Source: Chloroflexi bacterium CFX4
Lineage (GTDB): Bacteria > Chloroflexota > Anaerolineae > Aggregatilineales > UBA2796
Assembly (NCBI GenBank): GCA_021404685.1
Contig: QWHC01000002.1
Coordinates: forward strand, 1-64,000
Length of the DNA stretch: 64,000 nucleotides
Direction of reading: 5' to 3'
In this document: positions 35,109-42,749 of the stretch, one piece after another
How positions within the stretch are numbered: position 1 is the stretch's first letter
Layout: the number at the start of each line of letters is the position of its first letter
Translations under genes and position numbers: made by a program
The notes under the pieces: generated by a model
The model's input: the letters and a program-made list of their open reading frames with translations, nothing else
Told to the model about the DNA's origin: nothing
Databases searched by the model: none

Positions 35109-35169
35109 TGTGCCGAAAAACGCTTAAACTGGGCAGCTATCTGCCCATCTGTGAGGATTTTTCGGCACA
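35109..35169 (+). repeat. 12-bp inverted repeat enclosing the start region of the SGNH gene
   Basis: TGTGCCGAAAAA at 35109-35120 and its exact complement TTTTTCGGCACA at 35158-35169 flank a nested hairpin GGGCAG/CTGCCC at 35131-35146. The right arm sits between the GAGGA ribosome site and the ATG at 35169. In RNA it would form a long stem at the start codon. Confidence 0.6.
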
Positions 35170-36287
35170 TGCAGCCGACTGACCGTACCATCCCGCGCCC
35201 GTTGCTCATCCTGACTGCGCTCAGCCTGTTAACCATCGCCGCTGCTGGCGCTTTCTTGGTGGTGGCAATCGCCGCGCAGACGCTCTTACCACAGCCGACC
35301 GCCGCCGCGCTCGCACCGACCGAAACCCAGACTCCGCGCCCAACCAGCACACAAATTCCGCTGGCGGCACCGCCCGCCACCGAAACAGCGACATCAACCG
35401 CAACCGCCACGCCGACGGATACGCCAACACCGACCCATACGCCAACCGCCACCCAAACACCGACCGAGACGCCTATCCCAACCGCCACGCCAACCAGCCC
35501 GCCCCAGGCAGCCGCCGCGCCGCCGCAAGGCAGCACCGCCGAACGCTGCACCAGCGTCGTTGGCGACTCTGTGGCGCAGGGCGATGCCGTCTTTGAGGTG
35601 CCTGGCACAGGCTTCGTTTCGGTGCGCTTTGCGCCGTTGGGCGCTTACCTGGCGGCGCAGTTCCGTGCGCGTGGCGATACGGGAATGCGCGTTTTCAACC
35701 GCACAGAGGCGGCAACTGCCATCAGCGCGCCGAATCATCCAAGCTACTTTAACACCGCTGCCTTTGCCCAACTGCTGGCAGATAACTGCGCGTATACCGT
35801 CATTGTGCCGTTCATCAACGATCTCAGCGGCGGCGAGGCAGGCAGTTATGCCGCCGCGCTTGGCAATTTGGCAAGCCAGGTGGCAGGGCGCAACCCCAAT
35901 GGCAGGATATTGGTGGCAAACTTCTATCCCGGCGCACCGGCGCCCTTCGCCCTGAACTTTGCAGGCGGCTTCAGCAATGATCGGGTGGCTGCCTTCAACG
36001 CTGCCATCGCGGCGGCGTGTGGCGGCGGTGCTTTGGCGCTGCCCCAGGTGCGCTGTGTGGATATTAGCGGCGCGTTGGGCAGCATGGGGACGGCGCACCT
36101 GATTGGCAATATGTCGCAATCGGAGGTGGAAGTGCAGCTTGTTGTGCCGCCTTCGCCTGATCAGGGCGGCATGTTGAACGCCTTCTGGAGCAGCAATCCG
36201 GGCGGCGTGCTGATCGGCGATGGCGTCCACCTGAGCAGCAGCGGCAAAGGCACGCTGGCTGCCATCCTTGTGCGCCAAATGCCGTAG
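35169..36287 (+). CDS. Membrane-anchored SGNH hydrolase-like protein
   Basis: A 372-residue protein. An N-terminal membrane helix (about 10-37) is followed by a Thr/Pro-rich spacer (about 40-115) and an SGNH domain. Block I is VVGDSVAQGD with the Ser nucleophile, a possible block III is FINDLSGG, and block V is DGVHLSSSGK with the Asp-His pair. Esterase or acyl-ester cleavage at the cell surface is likely. The start at 35169 is chosen; GTG at 35151 is in frame. Confidence 0.75.
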   Translation: MQPTDRTIPRPLLILTALSLLTIAAAGAFLVVAIAAQTLLPQPTAAALAPTETQTPRPTSTQIPLAAPPATETATSTATATPTDTPTPTHTPTATQTPTETPIPTATPTSPPQAAAAPPQGSTAERCTSVVGDSVAQGDAVFEVPGTGFVSVRFAPLGAYLAAQFRARGDTGMRVFNRTEAATAISAPNHPSYFNTAAFAQLLADNCAYTVIVPFINDLSGGEAGSYAAALGNLASQVAGRNPNGRILVANFYPGAPAPFALNFAGGFSNDRVAAFNAAIAAACGGGALALPQVRCVDISGALGSMGTAHLIGNMSQSEVEVQLVVPPSPDQGGMLNAFWSSNPGGVLIGDGVHLSSSGKGTLAAILVRQMP

Positions 36288-36297
36288 CCTTTGCGCC

Positions 36298-37083
36298 TCA
36301 GCCCGTGACTGAGCCAAAGGTCGGTGTGGGCAACGCGCCAAGCAGCCCCAGCCTGAGCGTATACGTGCCGCGTGCGGCTGCCTGTGGCACGTAGAGGCGC
36401 AGCGTGTACTCACCATCGCTTGGCACGTACAGCAGCGGCACATCACCGCCGAGGATGGCTGTGAGCAGCGTGCCGTCCGGTGCGATGATCTCTAACATCA
36501 GATTGAGCGTTGGATCGTCAGGAGTGAGGGCGATCTCAATCGGTGTACCGCCGCGCAGCGTGACGCGCCACAGGTCGCGGTCGGCGCGGCGCAAAAGCTC
36601 GCCCTGCACTGCCTGATCGGGCGTGAGGCTGCCACGCGCAACATCGCGCAGCGTCTCGCCGCTGTTCACCCAAAAGCTATAGGTGCCGCTGCCGCTTTCA
36701 GGGCGCGCGAAGACGATATAAGCGCCCGTGGCAGGCACTTGATAGCCGATCACGGCGGCAAACTGACCGCTTGCCTGCGCGACGCGCTCACCATTGGGCG
36801 CGAAGAGTTCAAAGCGCGGCGCTAAGGTGCTGCCTTCTTCTGGGAACATGCCCAAGCTAATCTGTTCGCCTGCTGCCGCAAAGATGGCAAACCGATCAAC
36901 GCTGTTGGTGGCGTCTAAGGTGCTGAGGATCGGCACACCGCGCTGAAGCGGCTGAAAGTCGGCATTGGGCTGAGCGCGCATGAAAGGTGTGGGCGTGGGT
37001 GTGGCAAGTTGCCCATAGGCGGGCGGGCTGGGTGCGGCGAAAAGCAGTAGCGCGACAAGCGCAAGCAGAATCAGAATGGGCAT
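36298..37083 (-). CDS. Exported PPC-domain protein
   Basis: A 261-residue protein with a signal peptide (1-23, ending PPAYG) and two beta-sandwich units of the bacterial pre-peptidase C-terminal type: about 55-145 (FELFAPNGERVA then GAYIVFARP) and about 165-250 (LEIIAPDGTLLT then GEYTLRLYVP). Such domains usually help secreted enzymes but here stand alone. The ATG at 37083 has AAAGG 6 bases upstream; an ATG two codons earlier is in frame. Confidence 0.72.
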   Translation of the reverse strand: MPILILLALVALLLFAAPSPPAYGQLATPTPTPFMRAQPNADFQPLQRGVPILSTLDATNSVDRFAIFAAAGEQISLGMFPEEGSTLAPRFELFAPNGERVAQASGQFAAVIGYQVPATGAYIVFARPESGSGTYSFWVNSGETLRDVARGSLTPDQAVQGELLRRADRDLWRVTLRGGTPIEIALTPDDPTLNLMLEIIAPDGTLLTAILGGDVPLLYVPSDGEYTLRLYVPQAAARGTYTLRLGLLGALPTPTFGSVTG

Positions 37084-37107
37084 AGGCATCCTTTGCGGCT
37101 GAGATAA

Positions 37108-37146
37108 CCCTGAAGTCCTTATCCTGTTTGAGAAAAGACTTCAGGG
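37108..37146 (-). terminator. Hairpin between the SPFH and PPC genes
   Basis: Perfect 10-bp arms CCCTGAAGTC and GACTTCAGGG with a 19-base loop, 16 bases after the SPFH stop. No T run follows on the minus strand, so it may be a weak terminator or a processing site. Confidence 0.45.
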
Positions 37147-37161
37147 AGTTGGCGTAGTGGT

Positions 37162-38277
37162 TTAGCCGCCGAGTTCCTTCAGGCGCTTTTCCCAGCGCTC
37201 GACGAGGCGGTTGTAGGTCGCTTCGGTGATCTCACCGCTGGCAAGGCGCATATCAAGATTGGCGATCAGCGCCTCAATTTCCTCTTTGGTCTGTGGGTTG
37301 GCGGGCGGCTGTGCAGCGGGCGGCTGCTGTTGTTGCTGCTGCTGTGGTTGCTGCTGCTGGTTCGCCTGATTTGCCATCATCTGCATCATCATCTGCTGCA
37401 TCATCATCTGCTGCTGCTGCATTTGCTGCTGCATGGCAGCCTGATCAGGGTTCATGGTTGCGCCAAGTGCCTGCCCAAGCCCGATGCCCATGCCCGCACC
37501 AGCCGCTGCGCCACCCATGCCGGGATTTTGCGCGGCAGACTCTGCGATGTCGAGGCGGCGCAGTTCGGCGAAGGTTTTGGCGTCACCGCCATACTTGACG
37601 ATATCCTCTTGAGTCAAGTCCTTCACGTCAAAGGTGCCGGCTTGGAAGCTCTTGATCCGCATTCCGAGCGCTTGGAACTCGGTATTGAGCAGCGTTAACG
37701 AGGCGGACTCAAGGCTGCTGATGAGGCGGTTTGCCTCTTGCACGTTGCTGATGTTCTCTTTGGAGATCAGTTCGGTGATCTCGCCCAGCAGCAGCGTTTG
37801 AATGCGATCCCGAATATCGCCCAAGCGCAACGAAGCCCGCCCAACGCCATACTGCTTCAGGAAGCGGATAGGATCATCAATGCCAATGTCAATCACACCG
37901 CGATTCCGCAGCAACATAAAGCCTGCGCCACGGCCGGGCGTCTCCATGTAGATAGGTGGATTTGTCCCCCAAGTCACCTGTGGCAGATCGCGCAGGTTCA
38001 CAAAGTAGACTTCCGCCGTGAAAGGCGTTTTGCCGCTGGAGATCAGGAAATTCAGCGCGCCCGAAAGCAGCGGAATATTGCCCGTGTTCAGCGTGTGCGC
38101 GCCCGGACCGAGTGCATCCAGCACTTGCCCTTGCCGCACAAAAACCGCCACTTGGCTTTCCTGCACGATGACCTGTGAACCAAAGCGAAAATCGCCGTTG
38201 CCCTGCTGCGGCTCACGCCACACCAACTCATCTTCCATCACGTTTGGGTGAGAAACTACGTCAATAATACGCGGCAT
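37162..38277 (-). CDS. SPFH/Band 7 protein of the YdjI type with SHOCT tail
   Basis: A 371-residue protein. Residues 1-240 form the SPFH domain (FGSQVIVQESQVAVFVRQGQ, GPGAHTLNTGNIPLL seen as GPGAHTLNT). A Gly/Ala hinge and a Met/Gln-rich low-complexity stretch (about 255-330) lead to a SHOCT-like helical hairpin (IEALIANLDMRLASGEITEATYN, cut to LASGEITEATYNRL). No membrane helix is present; the family is linked with membrane-stress proteins. Its neighbour at 38312 is probably co-transcribed. Confidence 0.82.
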   Translation of the reverse strand: MPRIIDVVSHPNVMEDELVWREPQQGNGDFRFGSQVIVQESQVAVFVRQGQVLDALGPGAHTLNTGNIPLLSGALNFLISSGKTPFTAEVYFVNLRDLPQVTWGTNPPIYMETPGRGAGFMLLRNRGVIDIGIDDPIRFLKQYGVGRASLRLGDIRDRIQTLLLGEITELISKENISNVQEANRLISSLESASLTLLNTEFQALGMRIKSFQAGTFDVKDLTQEDIVKYGGDAKTFAELRRLDIAESAAQNPGMGGAAAGAGMGIGLGQALGATMNPDQAAMQQQMQQQQMMMQQMMMQMMANQANQQQQPQQQQQQQPPAAQPPANPQTKEEIEALIANLDMRLASGEITEATYNRLVERWEKRLKELGG

Positions 38278-38311
38278 GATCTATCCCTTCCTTTAGAAAC
38301 GTTGAACGCGG

Positions 38312-38833
38312 TTAGCTAATCTCAGTCACAACATTATCGCGCATGTTGAAGGCAGCATTGGCCTCGGTGGCGATCATCTCAAGGTTGCTGATGGCAGTAT
38401 CCATCCCATCACCGCTGCGTGCTGCGGCGTCGAACGCCTCAATCGCCACGCGGAAATGGTCAACATACTCCACTAAGGCGGCGTCAAAGGCGTAGAGCTT
38501 CTCTAGTTCCTCCGAACCGACTTTCTGAGCGGCATAGAAGCCCGCATAGCCCGGCGCGGCGGTGTTCACGCGGTCAATGAAGATTTGGAACTGCGTTTTT
38601 GCCTCGCGTGTTTTGGTGGCTGCCGAAAGCCCACCCTTGCTAAGCATCTGCTTTTCAGCGGCAATGAAGCGCTGCATTTGCTCTTTGAGCAAGCCGACGA
38701 TGTGTTCGCGGATCATACGGTCTGCCTCGCGGCGTGCCGTCATCTCTTTATAGCCGCGAAAGCCGGGAATGCGTGCAACAATGCGCTCTAAGCCGCTGCG
38801 CTGGGAGACGATCTTTTGATATAGGTCGGTCAT
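38312..38833 (-). CDS. Helical partner of the SPFH protein, unknown function
   Basis: A 173-residue protein, mainly helical, without membrane segments or catalytic motifs. It begins MTDLYQKIVSQRSGLERIVA and has the segment IPGFRGYKEMTARREADRMI. I know no named family. It is first in a two-gene unit with the SPFH gene 34 bases on, so a shared membrane-associated role is likely. An ATG at 38839 is an alternative start. Confidence 0.65.
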   Translation of the reverse strand: MTDLYQKIVSQRSGLERIVARIPGFRGYKEMTARREADRMIREHIVGLLKEQMQRFIAAEKQMLSKGGLSAATKTREAKTQFQIFIDRVNTAAPGYAGFYAAQKVGSEELEKLYAFDAALVEYVDHFRVAIEAFDAAARSGDGMDTAISNLEMIATEANAAFNMRDNVVTEIS

Positions 38834-38877
38834 GGGCATCAATCCTTTTTTAGACTCATGGATAGTGCATTGAGATT

Positions 38878-38906
38878 AGCATACACTAGAATGGGTAGCC
38901 TAACAA
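38878..38906 (-). promoter_or_regulatory. Promoter of the SPFH operon
   Basis: On the minus strand TTGTTA (38901-38906) and TATGCT (38878-38883) are 17 bases apart. Transcription would start about 40 bases before the first gene. Confidence 0.6.
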
Positions 38907-39069
38907 ACACTGGTTTTTAGGGGGATGGTGCAGCCTCTAAGAGGCAAGAGATAGCGAACCGCAATCTACTGGCAACTACTGTCGTGTGTGGATCGCCCAC
39001 CTTACGCCACAGGCAAAAAGGATTTTTATCCTAGACAAGTCTTGAAGCAGCCTTTAGGCATACCTTTAA

Positions 39070-39078
39070 TGTTATAAT
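39070..39078 (+). promoter_or_regulatory. Extended -10 promoter of the VapBC module
   Basis: TGTTATAAT is a perfect -10 with TGn extension. It lies 37 bases before the antitoxin ATG. The 38834-39115 stretch holds this promoter and that of the SPFH operon and no gene. Confidence 0.65.
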
Positions 39079-39115
39079 TTGATCAGGATATTCAAGAGAA
39101 AAGAAAACATTCGCA

Positions 39116-39364
39116 ATGGCTAAGACATTGGAAAGCGCTATCCTTGAGCAAGTGCGCCAGCTAGATACACTTCGGCAAGCGCAGGTTTTGCGCTACCTGC
39201 AAGCACTAACGGCGCAGCAATCTTCGCAGGCGTGGTTGAATTTCGTCGAGGCTTGTGCTGCTGAACTGCGCGCTAAATATGGGGAAACACATTCCTTTGA
39301 CTCGCTGAGCAGTTTAGATGAGAGCCGAGAGGAGCGCCTGGATGACCTCTTGGGTGGTAATTGA
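39116..39364 (+). CDS. VapB-like antitoxin
   Basis: An 82-residue, mostly helical, acidic protein. The N-terminal part (AILEQVRQLDTLRQAQVLRYL) resembles the short antitoxin family with a leucine-rich helix, and the tail ESREERLDDLL would bind the toxin. No ribbon-helix-helix or AbrB fold can be seen, so DNA binding is not certain. Its 3' end overlaps the toxin gene by 23 bases. Confidence 0.65.
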   Translation: MAKTLESAILEQVRQLDTLRQAQVLRYLQALTAQQSSQAWLNFVEACAAELRAKYGETHSFDSLSSLDESREERLDDLLGGN

Positions 39365-39782
39365 TGCGAGTCTGCTTCTTGCAACATACCTTAACGAGCT
39401 GCACAGCCAAAGCGCACGAAACTTTTTAGCCCAGTGTATTCAAAACAACATAACAGTTGCCGCACCTGCGCTCTTGCACTATGAAATAGTTGCAGCGCTC
39501 AGAAAGCAAGTCTATCGGGGTAACATATCCTCAGATGAAGGCATTGTAGGCTGCAATGCGCTCTTCTCATATCCAATTAAATTTTTTATTGATCATGACC
39601 TGCTTCGGCGCTCCTATACACTGGCAGCGCAGTTCAATCGCCCTAACACATACGATATGCAGTATGTCGCTGTGGCGGAACGTCTGGCGTGCGATTTCTG
39701 GACAGCCGATGAGCGCCTTTACAGCACATTACACGATCATTTGATCTGGGTAAAGTGGATCGGTACACAGACAGACGCATGA
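39342..39782 (+). CDS. vapC: VapC-type PIN domain toxin
   Basis: A 146-residue PIN ribonuclease. The acidic catalytic set is visible: D8 (VVIDAS), E48 (LHYEIVAAL), D105 (NTYDMQYVAVAE) and D123 (WTADERL). It would cut a specific RNA, often tRNA or rRNA, when the antitoxin is lost. The ATG lies inside the antitoxin gene behind GAGGAG. Its TGA overlaps the ATG of the Nudix gene. Confidence 0.85.
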   Translation: MTSWVVIDASLLLATYLNELHSQSARNFLAQCIQNNITVAAPALLHYEIVAALRKQVYRGNISSDEGIVGCNALFSYPIKFFIDHDLLRRSYTLAAQFNRPNTYDMQYVAVAERLACDFWTADERLYSTLHDHLIWVKWIGTQTDA

Positions 39783-40306
39783 ACGCTACACAACAAGGCT
39801 TTGACGCAGCGCGTTGGATGGTCATTCCGCGCACCTTGATTTTCCTCACCAACGGCGGCGATCTGCTGCTGATGAAGCGCGGCGCACATCGGCGCGTTTT
39901 CCCAAACCGCTATAACGGCTTGGGCGGTCATGTGGAGCGTGGTGAGACGATTGCGGCGGCAGCGCTCCGCGAAGTGCAGGAAGAAAGCGGCATTCGCCCT
40001 GAGCAGGTGCGCGCTTTGCGCTTGCGCGCTATCTCGCACGTGGATAGCGGCGCAGAGGGTGGCATTCTGGTCTTTGTGTTCACCGGTGAGGCGCTGACGC
40101 GGGCAACACAAGCTAACGACGAGGGCGATCTGCATTGGATTCCGCTGCCAATGGTTAGCGGCTTGCCATTGGTGGACGATCTGCCGCACCTTCTGCCGCG
40201 CCTGTTCGGAGAAACTGCCCGCCGCGATCTGATCTACATGCGCGTCCGCTACGATGAGGCAGATCGCGCCCTGATAGACTTCGACGACGGGCAGCCAGCC
40301 AGCTAA
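39779..40306 (+). CDS. Nudix hydrolase, MutT-like
   Basis: A 175-residue Nudix hydrolase with a complete box GHVERGETIAAAALREVQEE starting at G50. The RGAHRRVFPNRYNGLGG segment before it is like 8-oxo-dGTP/diadenosine-type members. It would hydrolyse a nucleoside diphosphate compound. The ATGA overlap with vapC suggests coupling to the toxin-antitoxin module. It ends with a 4-base overlap of ccmD on the other strand. Confidence 0.88.
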   Translation: MNATQQGFDAARWMVIPRTLIFLTNGGDLLLMKRGAHRRVFPNRYNGLGGHVERGETIAAAALREVQEESGIRPEQVRALRLRAISHVDSGAEGGILVFVFTGEALTRATQANDEGDLHWIPLPMVSGLPLVDDLPHLLPRLFGETARRDLIYMRVRYDEADRALIDFDDGQPAS

Positions 40307-40443
40307 TCCGCGCTGTACCGTTTGGTGCGGGCAAGGGCGCGGCGCACATTGGCAAAGCGCACCGTCAGGCTCAGCAGGTAAACACCCATAATCGTCCCGA
40401 TGGCAGCCAAACCCAGCATGAGGTATTCAGCATTTTGTGGCAT
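40303..40443 (-). CDS. ccmD: CcmD-like small membrane protein
   Basis: A 46-residue protein with one membrane helix (YLMLGLAAIGTIMGVYLLSL) and a basic tail NVRRALARTKRY. Size, helix and place after ccmC are those of CcmD, which helps release haem-loaded CcmE from the CcmABC complex. It is last in the ccm operon. Sequence in this family is too short for a firm call without context. Confidence 0.75.
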   Translation of the reverse strand: MPQNAEYLMLGLAAIGTIMGVYLLSLTVRFANVRRALARTKRYSAD

Positions 40444-40483
40444 GGTTAAACGTCCTTTCTTGCTTTCTTGAGGCTCGCTTAAG

Positions 40484-41248
40484 TTAGCGGTCTGCCAAAC
40501 GTGCCTTGAGCAGGCTTAGGCGTTCGGTCAGGTTATTCAGGCAAATGCGGAACCACATCAATGTGATTGGCACAAGGACTGCCCAGACCAGCATGTTCAC
40601 GCCAAGCGCGGCGCTCATGCCCGCCGAAGCATCAAGTTCAAAGGTGCCGCGTGCTTGCTGCGAACTCGGACCAAAGACGGTTGGATGAATGGTATCCGGG
40701 CGAATGCGCGAGATCATGACGACCATGATCACGAGGATGATTGCCAACATCCCATAGACGGCAGCAAAGCGGCGGCGCGTTTCGGCATTGGTGATGCTGG
40801 CACGCAGCACCAAATAGGCAGCGTAGGTCAGCATCATGATCGCTTCAAGCGTCAGGCGCGGATCCCACGTCCACCACGCATTCCACGTTGGTTTTGCCCA
40901 GATCATGCCCGTCACCAGATTGATGGCAGCCAACACCAAGCCAACCTCAACACCTGCGAGGGCAAGCGTATCCCACTTGACTTGGCGCGTGCGGAGGTAC
41001 ATGAAGCCGCCGAGCGTGGTGGCGGCAAACGCCACAAAAGCGCCGATGAAGGCGGGCATGTGGATGTAGAAAATGCGCTGCACTTCGCCTTGTGTGGCAT
41101 CGGCTTTGGCAAAGCCAAGCGCCATATACAGCCCAAAGCCCACGCCGATCAGCGTCAGGGCGGTCAGCGCTAGGAGCGCACGCGGAATAGCGCGCACAAG
41201 GGCAGGCTGTTCCAGCGAAACATCCGAGAGCGAGAGATTAGCACGCAT
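40484..41248 (-). CDS. ccmC: Haem exporter permease CcmC
   Basis: A 254-residue protein with six membrane helices and the tryptophan-rich WWTWDPRLTLE motif between helices 3 and 4, which binds haem for loading onto CcmE. Conserved His residues are in IFYIHMPAFIGAF and DTIHPTVFG. The start ATG at 41248 lies behind AAGGA. It follows ccmB by 23 bases. Confidence 0.94.
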   Translation of the reverse strand: MRANLSLSDVSLEQPALVRAIPRALLALTALTLIGVGFGLYMALGFAKADATQGEVQRIFYIHMPAFIGAFVAFAATTLGGFMYLRTRQVKWDTLALAGVEVGLVLAAINLVTGMIWAKPTWNAWWTWDPRLTLEAIMMLTYAAYLVLRASITNAETRRRFAAVYGMLAIILVIMVVMISRIRPDTIHPTVFGPSSQQARGTFELDASAGMSAALGVNMLVWAVLVPITLMWFRICLNNLTERLSLLKARLADR

Positions 41249-41271
41249 GGTTAAATTTCCTTCAGGGTGAA

Positions 41272-41949
41272 TTATTCTTCGACCACGAACTCGAACATGA
41301 TGAAACACGCGGCAAAATAGACCACGTTGATAACGGCGAGCAGATGCAGCCAACCCAGCCAATTTTCGGCAGGCTGACCGCTTAAAATGCCCGTCGTGGC
41401 GCGCACAGCCGTCAGCACGACGGGCAGCGCCAAAGGCAGCATCACAACCGGCAGCAGGCTTTCACGGGTGCGCGTTTGCGCCGTCATGGTTGCCAGCAGC
41501 GTGCCGATGCCGCTTAAGCCGAGCGTGCCGAACACCAGCACAATGAACAGCCACACATTGATCAGCGGCAAGTTGTAGAGTAGCGCTGCAATCGGGATGA
41601 GCAGCACACCAACCAGCAGCGCAAACAAGTAGTTGCCAATCAGCTTGCCAACGAAAATTGCCGCCCGATTAATTGGTGCAATCAGCATGGCATCGAGGTT
41701 GCCCTGTTCGCGTTCCAGCGTCAGGCTGCGGTTTAAGCCGATGATGCTGGCAAAGGCAACCGTCACCCACAGCACGCCACTAATCGCTTCTTCACGGGCA
41801 AGCCGATCCAGCTCTAGGGCAAAACTGAAGATGAGCAAACTGAGCAAGGCAAAGATGAGCATCAGGCTAAGCAACTCACGGCTGCGGAATTCCGCCTGCA
41901 AATCCTTCGCCACAATGCCATAAACGACGCGGAAAAACGGTGTTTGCAT
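41272..41949 (-). CDS. ccmB: Haem exporter permease CcmB
   Basis: A 225-residue protein with six membrane helices. It begins VAKDLQAEFRSRELLSLMLIF, and contains LEREQGNLDAMLIAP, both typical of CcmB. With CcmA it forms the ABC part that frees holo-CcmE from CcmC. It follows ccmA by 13 bases. Confidence 0.93.
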   Translation of the reverse strand: MQTPFFRVVYGIVAKDLQAEFRSRELLSLMLIFALLSLLIFSFALELDRLAREEAISGVLWVTVAFASIIGLNRSLTLEREQGNLDAMLIAPINRAAIFVGKLIGNYLFALLVGVLLIPIAALLYNLPLINVWLFIVLVFGTLGLSGIGTLLATMTAQTRTRESLLPVVMLPLALPVVLTAVRATTGILSGQPAENWLGWLHLLAVINVVYFAACFIMFEFVVEE

Positions 41950-41962
41950 CAGCCTTGTCCTT

Positions 41963-42736
41963 CTAGCGTGCTGCGATCAGGCTTGTCACTTCGGTATAGC
42001 GCGCTGCCAACCATGCTGCATCAGGAATTTCGGCAGCCGCGCAATCAAAGGCAAGCACGCCACGCGCAAGGATTGCCACACGGCTTGGCAAGCGCGCTGC
42101 ACGCTCAATCTCGTGCGTGATCATCAAAATGGTGCGCCCTTCGGCGTGCGCCTCGCCTAAGAGCGCGTCTAGCATGGCGGCTGCCTCTTGATCCAAGCCG
42201 GTGTAAGGTTCATCCAAAAGCAAGATAGACGGATCATGCAGCAAGGCGCGGGCAATGCTCAGGCGCTGCGCCATGCCGCGTGAGAACGTCCGCACCACGT
42301 CATCGGCACGCCGCGCCAAGCCAACGCGCTTCAGCAATGTGTCAATTTGTGCGTTCAGGCGCGCTGCGCTCAGGTTATACAGCCTGCCGAAAAAGCGCAG
42401 ATTCTCGCGTGCGGTTAGGCTTTCGTAGAGCAGCAACTTGTGGCTGACCAGCCCAATCTGAGCGCGCACTTGTGCAGCCTCACGCGGGAGCTGCCACCCG
42501 CCTACGCGAATCACACCGCTGTTCGGTTGGCTTAGCCCTGCCAACATCCGCAAAAGGGTGCTTTTGCCGCTGCCATTGGCGCCCAACAGCGCAAGGAACT
42601 CGCCATGCGCGATGTGTAACGTCAAGCCGCGCAGCACCGGCAGCACATCAAAGGTTTTGGTCAGCCCTTCCGCCGCAATGATTGGCGCGGCGGCAGGTGT
42701 GAGGACAGGTGCAGCAGCGCGCAGTGGTGCGAACAT
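41963..42736 (-). CDS. ccmA: Haem exporter ATP-binding protein CcmA
   Basis: A 257-residue ABC ATPase. Walker A is GANGSGKST, the signature is FSRGMAQRLSIARALL, and Walker B is ILLLDEPYTGLD. ATP use releases haem-loaded CcmE from CcmC. A 20-residue Ala/Pro-rich N-terminal extension comes before the ABC fold. It lies between the lipoprotein gene and ccmB. Confidence 0.93.
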   Translation of the reverse strand: MFAPLRAAAPVLTPAAAPIIAAEGLTKTFDVLPVLRGLTLHIAHGEFLALLGANGSGKSTLLRMLAGLSQPNSGVIRVGGWQLPREAAQVRAQIGLVSHKLLLYESLTARENLRFFGRLYNLSAARLNAQIDTLLKRVGLARRADDVVRTFSRGMAQRLSIARALLHDPSILLLDEPYTGLDQEAAAMLDALLGEAHAEGRTILMITHEIERAARLPSRVAILARGVLAFDCAAAEIPDAAWLAARYTEVTSLIAAR

Positions 42737-42749
42737 AGCGATCTCAGCC

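Noticed and set aside
35394..36446. Long open frame of 350 codons on the minus strand opposite the SGNH and PPC genes
   Set aside because: It is the shadow of GC-rich codons on the plus strand; its product is rich in Arg, His and Cys with no domain, and both opposing genes have clear motifs.
37330..37698. Leu/His-rich plus-strand frame opposite the SPFH gene
   Set aside because: It is the antisense reading of the CAG/ATG-rich low-complexity region and has no ribosome site.
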